NCBI GenBank assembly: GCA_038209155.1
Contig: JBBQYA010000089.1
Location: 1-11,109 of the forward strand
Direction: 5' to 3'
DNA: 11,109 nt
Source: JBBQYA01 sp038209155
GTDB taxonomy: Bacteria > Bacteroidota > Bacteroidia > Sphingobacteriales > Sphingobacteriaceae
Below the pieces are notes generated by a model. It was not told the origin of the DNA. It made no database searches and was given only the letters and a program-made list of their open reading frames with translations. The position numbers and the translations under genes are program-made. Positions 4,628 to 11,109 of the stretch are shown piece by piece (position 1 is the first letter of the stretch; every line of letters starts with the position of its first letter).

Positions 4628-7057
4628 ATGGAAAGAAAACTAACTTCGGAAATTGGTCTTGAAAACTCCGAAATAAATTTTGAAGATTTCAGAAATGAAG
4701 TACTTAATGATTTTAGAATAGCTTGTGAGAGCCGGCAAGCCAGTTTATTGGGAAGAAAAGAAGTTTTAACGGGCAAAGCGAAATTCGGAATTTTCGGCGA
4801 TGGAAAAGAAGTAGCTCAAATAGCGATGGCTAAAGTTTTTAAAAATGGTGACTTTCGCTCGGGTTATTACAGAGATCAAACTTTCATGTTTGCAAGTGGA
4901 ATGAGTACCATTCCTGAATTTTTTGCTCAATTATATGCGCATACCGATTTAGATTTCGAGCCTTCTTCTGCAGGAAGATCTATGAACGGACATTTTGGCA
5001 CAAGAAGTTTAGACGAAAACGGCCATTGGAAAAACCTGATGGATATGAAAAACTGTTCTTCAGATATTTCTCCCACTGGTGGACAAATGCCGAGAGCTTT
5101 GGGTTTGGCTTATGCCTCATCTGTTTATAGAAATAATGAAGATTTACATCAAGAAACCAATTTTTCTAATAAAGGAAATGAAGTTTCATTTGTGACAATT
5201 GGAAATGCAAGCACATCTGAGGGGCATTTTTTCGAAGCGGTAAATGCTGCTGGAGTTTTACAAGTTCCATTGGCAATATCCGTTTGGGATGATGAATACG
5301 GAATTTCTGTTCATGCTAAATACCAGACTACGAAAGAGGATATTTCTGAAATTTTAAAAGGTTTTCAGCGAGATAAAAAGAACAAAGGATTTGAAATTTT
5401 TAAAGTGAATGGCTGGGATTATCCAGCTTTATGTGAAACCTATACAAATGCTATAAAAATTTGTAGAGAAGAACATGTTCCAGTTTTGATTCATGTAGTT
5501 CAAATCACTCAGCCGCAAGGCCATTCAACTTCCGGTTCGCATGAGAGATATAAAACAAAAGATAGATTAGATTGGGAAACTTCTTTCGACTGTATTTTAA
5601 AAATGCGCGAATGGATGATCCAGTCGGCTGTTTCAACTGTCGAGGAATTAGATGAAATTGATAATAAGGCAAAAGAATATGTCAAAAAATGTCAAAAGAA
5701 GGCTTGGGAAGATTTTAATCAACCGATAAGAGCACTGGTCAAAGAAGTTTTAGATGTATTAAAAGCAGTACCAGTTTTAGATTCTTACTCAAATTTATTA
5801 GAGAAAATAATATTGAATCTTTCTGGAAATGGCGAAATGGCTTTTAAAGATGTGATGGTTGCTGTTCGTTCTACTTTACGAATTACTCGTCATGAATTTT
5901 CTAGTGAAAGAGAAACGCTTTCCAATTGGTATAAAGAAAAATCTATTGATTTGGCAGATCGTTATAATTCTTATTTGCATACTCAAACGGATTTAGATCC
6001 ATTGAAATCTGAAATTATTGCACCAGAATACAACGAGGAAAGCAAAAAAATTGATGGAAGAGAAATTTTGCAAGCATGCTTTGATGCTGCTTTGGAAAGA
6101 GATCCAAAAATTGTTGCTTTTGGAGAAGATGTAGGAAGAATTGGTGATGTAAATCAAGGTTTTGCAGGTTTGCAAGAAAAATATGGAGAAAAGCGAATTG
6201 TGGACACTGGAATTCGTGAAGCCACCATTATGGGTCAAGGAATTGGACTTGCGCTCCGTGGTTTAAGACCTATTGCTGAAATTCAATATTTAGATTATTT
6301 ACTTTTTGGATTACAAACTTTGTGTGATGATTTAGCAAGTTTATCTTACAGAACCAAAGGCGGGCAGAAAGCACCTTTAATCGTAAGAACTAGAGGACAT
6401 CGATTAGAGGGTATTTGGCATTCTGGATCACCGATAGGAATGATAATTAATTCTTTGAGAGGAATGCACATTTTAGTTCCAAGAAATATGACTCAAGCAG
6501 CTGGTTTTTATAATTTATTATTAAAATCTGACGAGCCAGCATTAGTTATTGAATGTTTAAATGGATATCGTTTAAAAGAGCTTTTGCCAGTGAATATTGG
6601 AGAATTTACTATTCCTTTAGGAGTTCCAGAAGTTTTAAGAAAAGGGACGGACGTTACTTTGGTTACTTATGGCTCTTGTTGCAGAATTGCGGCAGATGCA
6701 TGCGAGTTATTAGAACAAGACGGAATTTCTGTTGAATTAATAGATGTTCAAACTTTATTACCATTTGATATTCATCATTCTATTTCAGTTTCTTTAGCAA
6801 AAACAAATAAAGTTTTATTTTTGGATGAAGATGTTCCCGGTGGTGCATCGGCATATATGATGCAACAGGTTTTAGAAAAACAAAAGGGATATTATCATTT
6901 GGATGTTGCTCCAGCTACATTAACAGCCAAACCACACAGACCAGCTTATGGCACAGATGGAGATTATTTTTCAAAACCTTCTATTGAAGATGTTTATGAA
7001 GCAGTTTATGCATTAATGGGAGAATCGGATGTGGCTAAATTTCCAGCTATTTATTAA
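4628..7057 (+). CDS. Fused 2-oxoacid dehydrogenase E1 (alpha-beta), thiamine diphosphate enzyme
   Basis: Decarboxylates a 2-oxoacid and passes the acyl group to the lipoyl domain of an E2. The branched-chain type is the closest by motif. The 809 residues join E1-alpha (about 25-450) and E1-beta (about 475-800). The alpha part has the thiamine-Mg segment IGNASTSEGHFFEAVNAAG (191-209) with WDDEYGIS (220-227); the beta part has FGEDVG (498-503), DTGIREATIMGQGIG (526-540), EIQYLDY (551-557), HSGSP (598-602) and PHRPAYGTD (769-777). The canonical GDG...NN metal ligands read GN...DD here. No E2 or E3 gene is nearby, so it must share subunits encoded elsewhere. The ATG at 4628 is preceded by an A/T-rich stretch without a Shine-Dalgarno sequence. 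A terminator follows. Substrate preference (branched-chain or pyruvate) is not decided by sequence. Confidence 0.9.
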   Translation: MERKLTSEIGLENSEINFEDFRNEVLNDFRIACESRQASLLGRKEVLTGKAKFGIFGDGKEVAQIAMAKVFKNGDFRSGYYRDQTFMFASGMSTIPEFFAQLYAHTDLDFEPSSAGRSMNGHFGTRSLDENGHWKNLMDMKNCSSDISPTGGQMPRALGLAYASSVYRNNEDLHQETNFSNKGNEVSFVTIGNASTSEGHFFEAVNAAGVLQVPLAISVWDDEYGISVHAKYQTTKEDISEILKGFQRDKKNKGFEIFKVNGWDYPALCETYTNAIKICREEHVPVLIHVVQITQPQGHSTSGSHERYKTKDRLDWETSFDCILKMREWMIQSAVSTVEELDEIDNKAKEYVKKCQKKAWEDFNQPIRALVKEVLDVLKAVPVLDSYSNLLEKIILNLSGNGEMAFKDVMVAVRSTLRITRHEFSSERETLSNWYKEKSIDLADRYNSYLHTQTDLDPLKSEIIAPEYNEESKKIDGREILQACFDAALERDPKIVAFGEDVGRIGDVNQGFAGLQEKYGEKRIVDTGIREATIMGQGIGLALRGLRPIAEIQYLDYLLFGLQTLCDDLASLSYRTKGGQKAPLIVRTRGHRLEGIWHSGSPIGMIINSLRGMHILVPRNMTQAAGFYNLLLKSDEPALVIECLNGYRLKELLPVNIGEFTIPLGVPEVLRKGTDVTLVTYGSCCRIAADACELLEQDGISVELIDVQTLLPFDIHHSISVSLAKTNKVLFLDEDVPGGASAYMMQQVLEKQKGYYHLDVAPATLTAKPHRPAYGTDGDYFSKPSIEDVYEAVYALMGESDVAKFPAIY

Positions 7058-7100
7058 AAATTAAAATTCGAGTATTTTAAATAATTTTCTGTTGAAAGTT

Positions 7101-7140
7101 AAAGATGTTAAATCATAAAATTTGGCATCTTTTTTATTTT
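7101..7140 (+). terminator. Terminator after the E1 gene
   Basis: AAAGATGTTAAAT (7101-7113) pairs with ATTTGGCATCTTT (7120-7132) over 13 bp, including two G-U pairs, with a 6-nt loop, followed by a T-rich run to 7140. It lies 43 nt past the E1 stop. Confidence 0.75.
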
Positions 7141-7183
7141 ATATCTTATGTGATACCATGTTTCCCATTTAGATTTTAAAATT

Positions 7184-7780
7184 ATGATAAGAAAATTACT
7201 CTTTGCTTTATTGATGCTTTTTACTTCTTTGACTATTAAAGCTCAAAAAATTATTTTTAATCCTCAAGCAGGATTGTATGTTACAAGCATTGCTATAGAT
7301 GAAAACCCGGTCATTAAGTCAGTAGGGAAAGCAGGTTTCCAGATTGGATTTGATGCAAGAATAGGAGATAGGCTCTATTTGCAACCTGGATTATTTTACA
7401 CTCAAAGCGAAACCGAATTTAAATTTAAGGACAATTTAGGTGGAGAAATAGTTGAAGGTTATACCCGATCTGGTCTAAAATTAAAAGCTATGGGAGGTTT
7501 TAAATTAATAGATACAAACCCACTCGCTTTAAGAATTGCTTTAGGACCAACTTATGACTTTAATTTAAATACCAATGGAAATTCTGTTATCTTAAAAGAA
7601 GATGATTTTAATAACGGAACATTAAATTTTGATGCAGCTGTTGGATTAGATGTTTCTATTTTATCTTTTGATTTAGGCTATAGTTATGGCTTTACAGAAG
7701 CTTTTGATGATAATAATTTGAACTTAAATCCAAAATACCAATCTTTTTATGTGAGTATTGGAATATTAATTGGAAAATAA
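7184..7780 (+). CDS. Outer-membrane beta-barrel protein (PorT-like family)
   Basis: A 198-residue exported protein. The signal peptide MIRKLLFALLMLFTSLTIKA is followed by a likely cleavage before Gln21. The rest is a run of alternating polar/hydrophobic strands typical of an 8-stranded outer-membrane barrel: QAGLYVTSIA, AGFQIGFDARIG, LYLQPGLFYTQSE, LKLKAMGGFKL, LALRIALGPTYDF, LNFDAAVGLDVSI, FDLGYSYGF and SFYVSIGILIGK, the last reaching the C-terminus as outer-membrane proteins do. It fits the Bacteroidota PorT / OMP_b-brl_2 group; a specific role cannot be given. It follows the E1 terminator, so it is likely transcribed on its own. Confidence 0.85.
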   Translation: MIRKLLFALLMLFTSLTIKAQKIIFNPQAGLYVTSIAIDENPVIKSVGKAGFQIGFDARIGDRLYLQPGLFYTQSETEFKFKDNLGGEIVEGYTRSGLKLKAMGGFKLIDTNPLALRIALGPTYDFNLNTNGNSVILKEDDFNNGTLNFDAAVGLDVSILSFDLGYSYGFTEAFDDNNLNLNPKYQSFYVSIGILIGK

Positions 7781-8016
7781 TTTTTTCAAAATGAATAAAA
7801 TAAAAAAGCCTCAAGACGAATTAATTTCAAACTTTTTTTATTAAAAATAAACTTTTACTATTGGACAAGCGTGAATTTCAAGAAGGATAATAGTAGAATT
7901 TTGCAATCAATAAACATTGCAATCATATTTATAAATTAAAACTTTTTGCAATTAAAGCATTCTTTTTTGAGCAAAATTCCTTTACAGATAAATTCAACTA
8001 TTATTTCTCGATTTAA
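7781..8016. other. Intergenic region between convergent genes
   Basis: About 236 bp, very AT-rich, between the ends of the beta-barrel gene and the MFS gene. No gene and no strong terminator. It has three loose copies of TTGCAATYA (7901-7909, 7917-7925, 7946-7954), the first two 16 nt apart. A weak hairpin with G-U pairs at 7802-7838 could end minus-strand transcripts. Confidence 0.4.
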
Positions 8017-9204
8017 TTAATTTGATTCCTGCTCAACATTTAGCGGCTTGGGTATTGTAAGGAAATAGCCAATTAACAATGAACTTACTATTGCTGTCGT
8101 CATAAATGCAGTTTTTGCATTAAAATGATACCAAATTAGTCCAGTTAGCGAACTTGCTAACATAGTGCAAATGCTTTGAAGTCCCGAATAGGTTCCAATA
8201 GCAGTTGCTGTATTTTTCCTGTCTGTAATATTAGAAATCCAAGCTTTTGAAATTCCTTCTGTGGCCGAAGCATAAATACCATACAAAAAGAAAAGTCCGA
8301 AAAAGAAATAAAGATTGGAGGTTATAGACATTCCAAAATATACGATTGCAAACAAAGCTAGTCCGAAGATGTAAATTGTTTTTAAACCAAGTCTATCTGC
8401 TAAAATACCAATAGGAAAAGCAAACAAAGCATAAATGAGATTGTAAAAAATATAAATGCCAATCACCATGGTATCATCAAGTCCAGATTGCTTTGCTTTG
8501 AGTAAAAGAAAAACATCTGAACTATTGAATAAAGTAAAAATGAGAAGTCCGATAACTAACCTTCTATATTCTTTAGGGCTTGTTTTCCAATATTTAAGAA
8601 ATGAAAAGAAGGGTGTCGATACTTTTGGTCTATTCTCATTAGCTTTTTTTTCTTTTAAATAAAACGTTGCTAATACAGCTAAGAGACCCGGAATAAATGC
8701 AATTAGAAATAGTGTTTTGTAGTCTTGAGGAAAATAATATAAATAAACTAATGCTAAAGAAGGACCGATTACAGCACCTAAAGTGTCCATTGAACGGTGA
8801 AATCCAAAAACTTTACCTTTTGTTTCTGCCGTTGCTTCATCTGAAAGAATTGCATCTCTTGCACCAGTTCTGATCCCTTTTCCAAAACGATCAATGGTGC
8901 GTGCAAAAAAGATCCAAATCGGAAAGATGAAAATAGCCATCATTGGTTTTGAAATAGCACTAAAAGCATAACCAATTTGTACAAACGGAACTCTTTTACC
9001 ATTGATGTCGGAAAGTTTACCAAAATAACCTTTACTTAATCCCGCTGTAGCTTCTGCAACTCCTTCCAGTATGCCGATAAGTACGATTGAAAAACCAATT
9101 GATTTTAAGTAAATCGGCATAATCGGATAGAGCATTTCACTTGCAGCATCTGTAAACAAACTTACAATTGATAAAATCCAAACTGTCCGAGTGATGTATT
9201 TCAA
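8017..9204 (-). CDS. Major facilitator superfamily transporter
   Basis: A 395-residue membrane protein with about 12 hydrophobic segments. Motif A-like loops occur in both halves: GKLSDINGKR (62-71) after TM2 and GILADRLGLK (266-275) after TM8. The conserved blocks SLFTDAASEMLYPIMPIYL (15-33), DRFGKGIRTGARDAIL (105-120) and GFHRSMDTLGAVIGP (134-148) mark a widespread MFS_1 subgroup whose substrates are not settled. The start is TTG (9204-9202): it lies 4 nt after the crcB stop, and the next in-frame ATG is Met24, which would remove most of TM1. The tight spacing means translation probably depends on crcB. No clear terminator follows. Confidence 0.85.
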   Translation of the reverse strand: MKYITRTVWILSIVSLFTDAASEMLYPIMPIYLKSIGFSIVLIGILEGVAEATAGLSKGYFGKLSDINGKRVPFVQIGYAFSAISKPMMAIFIFPIWIFFARTIDRFGKGIRTGARDAILSDEATAETKGKVFGFHRSMDTLGAVIGPSLALVYLYYFPQDYKTLFLIAFIPGLLAVLATFYLKEKKANENRPKVSTPFFSFLKYWKTSPKEYRRLVIGLLIFTLFNSSDVFLLLKAKQSGLDDTMVIGIYIFYNLIYALFAFPIGILADRLGLKTIYIFGLALFAIVYFGMSITSNLYFFFGLFFLYGIYASATEGISKAWISNITDRKNTATAIGTYSGLQSICTMLASSLTGLIWYHFNAKTAFMTTAIVSSLLIGYFLTIPKPLNVEQESN

Positions 9205-9208
9205 AATT

Positions 9209-9580
9209 TCAAATGAATTTTATAATAGTAAAACCTATGAACGTTGCCAAAAGTCCAATTAAAATGCTTGAAGCTATGTAAAGACTTGCATTCAGAAACA
9301 ATCCATCTCTTAACATAAAAAATGTTTCGTTGGAGAAAGCAGAAAAAGTAGTAAAGCCACCAATGATTCCAGTTGCCAGAAAAAGTCTCCATTCTTGAGA
9401 TAGGTTTCCTTTTTCGCTGAGACCAAAAACGAAACCGATTAAAAAACAGCCAATGATATTTACTGCCAAGGTTCCAAAAGGAAAAGATGAAGAAAATTTT
9501 GTCTGTATAAATTGAGAAAGTAAATATCTGAGAACTCCACCGATAAAACTACCTGTTCCAATGGCTAAAATTATTTTCAT
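9209..9580 (-). CDS. crcB: Fluoride channel protein CrcB/Fluc
   Basis: Exports fluoride through a dual-topology dimer in the inner membrane. The 123-residue protein has four hydrophobic segments. Family motifs are GGVLRYLLS (14-22), FGTLAVNIIGCFLIGF (35-50, including the pore Asn41) and GIIGGFTTFSAFSNET (71-86), which holds the phenylalanine box and the sodium-site TTFS. Length is normal. It is a single-copy (homodimer) form here, with no second crcB beside it. The MFS gene begins 4 nt after its stop. I see no fluoride riboswitch in 9581-9720. Confidence 0.95.
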   Translation of the reverse strand: MKIILAIGTGSFIGGVLRYLLSQFIQTKFSSSFPFGTLAVNIIGCFLIGFVFGLSEKGNLSQEWRLFLATGIIGGFTTFSAFSNETFFMLRDGLFLNASLYIASSILIGLLATFIGFTIIKFI

Positions 9581-9608
9581 TAGTCGCTAATTCTATTTTT
9601 GCATTCGT

Positions 9609-9616
9609 CAAATATA
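9609..9616 (-). promoter_or_regulatory. Possible -7 box of the crcB-MFS operon
   Basis: TATATTTG on the minus strand fits TAnnTTTG and lies 28 nt upstream of the crcB ATG. There is no TTG at 17-23 nt upstream (the nearest is at 30), so support is partial. Confidence 0.35.
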
Positions 9617-9721
9617 GGTTTTAGATATGATTTAGAATGATATTAGCAAAAGCTGAGCATTTTATGTAGTCTAATATGGACTTTTATTATTTTAAGTCAA
9701 GCTATCAATACTTTAAACATA

Positions 9722-9753
9722 AAAGCCCCTTATCTAATCAGATAAGGGGCTTT
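9722..9753 (-). terminator. Terminator of the T9SS-secreted protein gene
   Basis: AAAGCCCCTTATCT (9722-9735) and AGATAAGGGGCTTT (9740-9753) form a perfect 14-bp stem with a 4-nt loop and a short T run on the minus strand. It lies 20 nt past the stop at 9774. The symmetric arms could also stop plus-strand transcription. Confidence 0.85.
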
Positions 9754-9773
9754 ATTTAAAAAGATAAATTTTA

Positions 9774-11109
9774 TTATTTAGTAACTGTCAATTTACCATA
9801 AGCTAATACACCCGTATTTGCACTTTGAACTTGGTAAACATAAGTTCCATTGGCTAAATCACTCACAGAAATATCAGTTTTACCTTCAATACCCGTTAAA
9901 TTTTGGATTCTAACTTTTCTACCCATTACATCAAAAATAGAAACTTGAGCATTTCTAGCTTCGATTGGTAATTGATAAGACAATGTCACCATTTCAGAAA
10001 CAGGATTTGGATAAGTAGATACAAAGCTGTTTTTAGCATAAGTAGAATTAATGCCAACGGTTCCAAAACCAAGCATATCCAAATTGTTTCTTGGTAAAAT
10101 TTTTAAGCCTAAATTATTTACAAATAGAATTCCAGAAACGGAAGAAAAATTGTCACCAGCATTTACTTCAATAACTGGAACATTCATAATGCCATCTACA
10201 TTTGCCCAAATTGGACTATTTACATATGATACATTCAAAGAAGAAAAAGTAGAATCATTTTGTCTGCCTACTAAAACTCTAACAACAGATAATGAATTAG
10301 AATCTAAACCGATAGAGTATTCTCCAAAATTGCTTGGAAAATCGACATTTTTACTGAATACCTTTATTTTTTTTGTTGGAGTTTCTTCAAATTTCAACAA
10401 CATACCTTCATATTTTTCATTATTCAAAAAACTGTAGGTATTAAATGTTGCAGGATTTAAAGATATTGGAATTATGGTGCCAACTCCTGTTTTAGAAACA
10501 CTACTAATATTTTCTATTTGTGTATTTCCATTTTTTTCTTTTACTATTCCATTAATTACTATTCTATCACCGATAACAAATACGTCTAATAATGAAGAAT
10601 CAGAACATGAAATACCAGCCCATTCTGTTGAATTTTCCTCTTGAATAAAAACTCTTCCTAAATCAGCTTTGGCGGCAGTTACAATACCAGATACAGAAAC
10701 ATTATTGTTTTCAAATATGGATTTTCCATTGCTATAAGGAGTATATTGTATATCATAAATTTTTAAACCATTATCTCTTACGATATAAAAGAGTGGATTT
10801 TCCACAGGAACATTAGGAAATATACTAACCAAAGATCTTTGTGAAGCATCAACTGCTTTTATATAATATTTAACCATTGTGCCATCCGGAAAGGCAGGTA
10901 TTTTAGCTGAATAAATAGATCCGTTTTTAGCCATATTTACAGAGTCGTAAACTGTATTTAATGCACCGGCAGAATAAAATAATCGAGTATTAGTTAATCC
11001 ATCTGCATCAGTTATAAGAGCCGTTATTGTGTCATTTTGTGCTGAAGTTGGAATACGAGGAGTATTAATTATATTTGATATTCTAGGATTACTTATTGGT
11101 AAATAAACC
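9774..11109 (-). CDS. C-terminal part of a T9SS-secreted multidomain protein (partial)
   Basis: The frame is open from the stop at 9774 to the window edge (444 codons), so the ATG at 10934 is only an internal methionine; upstream codons read through IPTSAQNDTITALITDADG without a stop. Domains in order: an Ig-like segment (TITALITDADGLTNTRLFYS to YYIKAVDAS, about visible residues 20-90) of the type found in large secreted Bacteroidota proteins; an OB-fold-like segment (SVSGIVTAAKADLGRVFIQE, then IGDRIVINGIVKEKNG); a beta-rich region; and a C-terminal T9SS type A sorting domain of about 80 residues (TYPNPVSEMVTLSYQLP, VSIFDVMGRKV, LANGTYVYQV, KLTVTK). The last is the signal for export by the PorSS machinery and surface anchoring or release. 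OB-like domains of this kind accompany lamin-tail or nuclease modules, but the catalytic part, if any, lies beyond the window. Confidence 0.85.
   Translation of the reverse strand, partial: VYLPISNPRISNIINTPRIPTSAQNDTITALITDADGLTNTRLFYSAGALNTVYDSVNMAKNGSIYSAKIPAFPDGTMVKYYIKAVDASQRSLVSIFPNVPVENPLFYIVRDNGLKIYDIQYTPYSNGKSIFENNNVSVSGIVTAAKADLGRVFIQEENSTEWAGISCSDSSLLDVFVIGDRIVINGIVKEKNGNTQIENISSVSKTGVGTIIPISLNPATFNTYSFLNNEKYEGMLLKFEETPTKKIKVFSKNVDFPSNFGEYSIGLDSNSLSVVRVLVGRQNDSTFSSLNVSYVNSPIWANVDGIMNVPVIEVNAGDNFSSVSGILFVNNLGLKILPRNNLDMLGFGTVGINSTYAKNSFVSTYPNPVSEMVTLSYQLPIEARNAQVSIFDVMGRKVRIQNLTGIEGKTDISVSDLANGTYVYQVQSANTGVLAYGKLTVTK

Noticed and set aside
7791..7844. Short plus-strand frame of 17 codons after the beta-barrel gene
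   Set aside because: Too short, low complexity, no supporting context.
7901..7954. Three loose TTGCAATYA repeats
   Set aside because: Short, irregular spacing, in very AT-rich DNA; not a CRISPR array and probably chance.
9201..9392. Minus-strand frame of 63 codons overlapping crcB
   Set aside because: Out-of-frame shadow inside the clear crcB coding sequence.
9581..9720. Fluoride riboswitch upstream of crcB
   Set aside because: I looked for the conserved GGxGATGG and CTGATG-type segments on the minus strand and did not find them.
10051..10437. Plus-strand frame of 128 codons
   Set aside because: Lies opposite the T9SS-protein gene, whose minus-strand frame has clear domains.
10934..11109. 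Treating the ATG at 10934 as the start of the T9SS-protein gene
   Set aside because: The frame stays open for 58 more codons to the window edge and encodes the first half of the Ig-like domain; there is no signal peptide at that ATG.

Overview
The window comes from an AT-rich Bacteroidota genome, most likely a member of Flavobacteriia or a related class. The evidence is a type IX secretion (T9SS) C-terminal sorting domain, promoters of the TTG-N20-TAnnTTTG type, a tmRNA whose tag reads GENNYALAA, a periplasmic DUF1573 protein, an outer-membrane beta-barrel protein, and a fused alpha/beta 2-oxoacid dehydrogenase E1. There are almost no Shine-Dalgarno sequences.

Layout. At 1-113 (minus) is the start of a lipoprotein gene cut by the window edge. 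At 257-546 (minus) is a decayed tyrosine recombinase: its N-terminal arm-binding segment is joined out of frame to its C-terminal catalytic end, and its promoter is still visible. At 834-1203 (minus) is ssrA (tmRNA) with its terminator. At 1236-2294 a 100-bp segment, the 3' end of ogt, is present twice at about 91% identity and flanks a single unknown gene (1388-1981, minus). At 2238-3918 (minus) a PLP aminotransferase and the DNA repair protein Ogt are separated by one nucleotide and form an operon. At 3979-4464 (minus) is the DUF1573 protein, ending in a strong terminator that lies only 12 nt before the aminotransferase start.

From 4628 on the plus strand run the 809-residue E1 enzyme and a PorT-like outer-membrane protein. 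At 8017-9580 (minus) crcB/fluC (fluoride channel) and an MFS transporter with a TTG start form a two-gene unit. The right edge (9774-11109, minus) holds the C-terminal 444 residues of a large T9SS-secreted protein.

Most genes are ordinary core functions. The interesting part is the left 2.3 kb: a broken integrase beside the 3' end of ssrA, then a 959-bp unit (one ogt-end repeat plus one cassette gene) apparently wedged between ogt and ssrA. The repeat keeps the C-terminal coding sequence of ogt intact in both copies, which is what site-specific integration into a gene's 3' end leaves behind. I did not find a clearly novel multi-gene system. The cassette and its boundaries are the best candidate for something undescribed.
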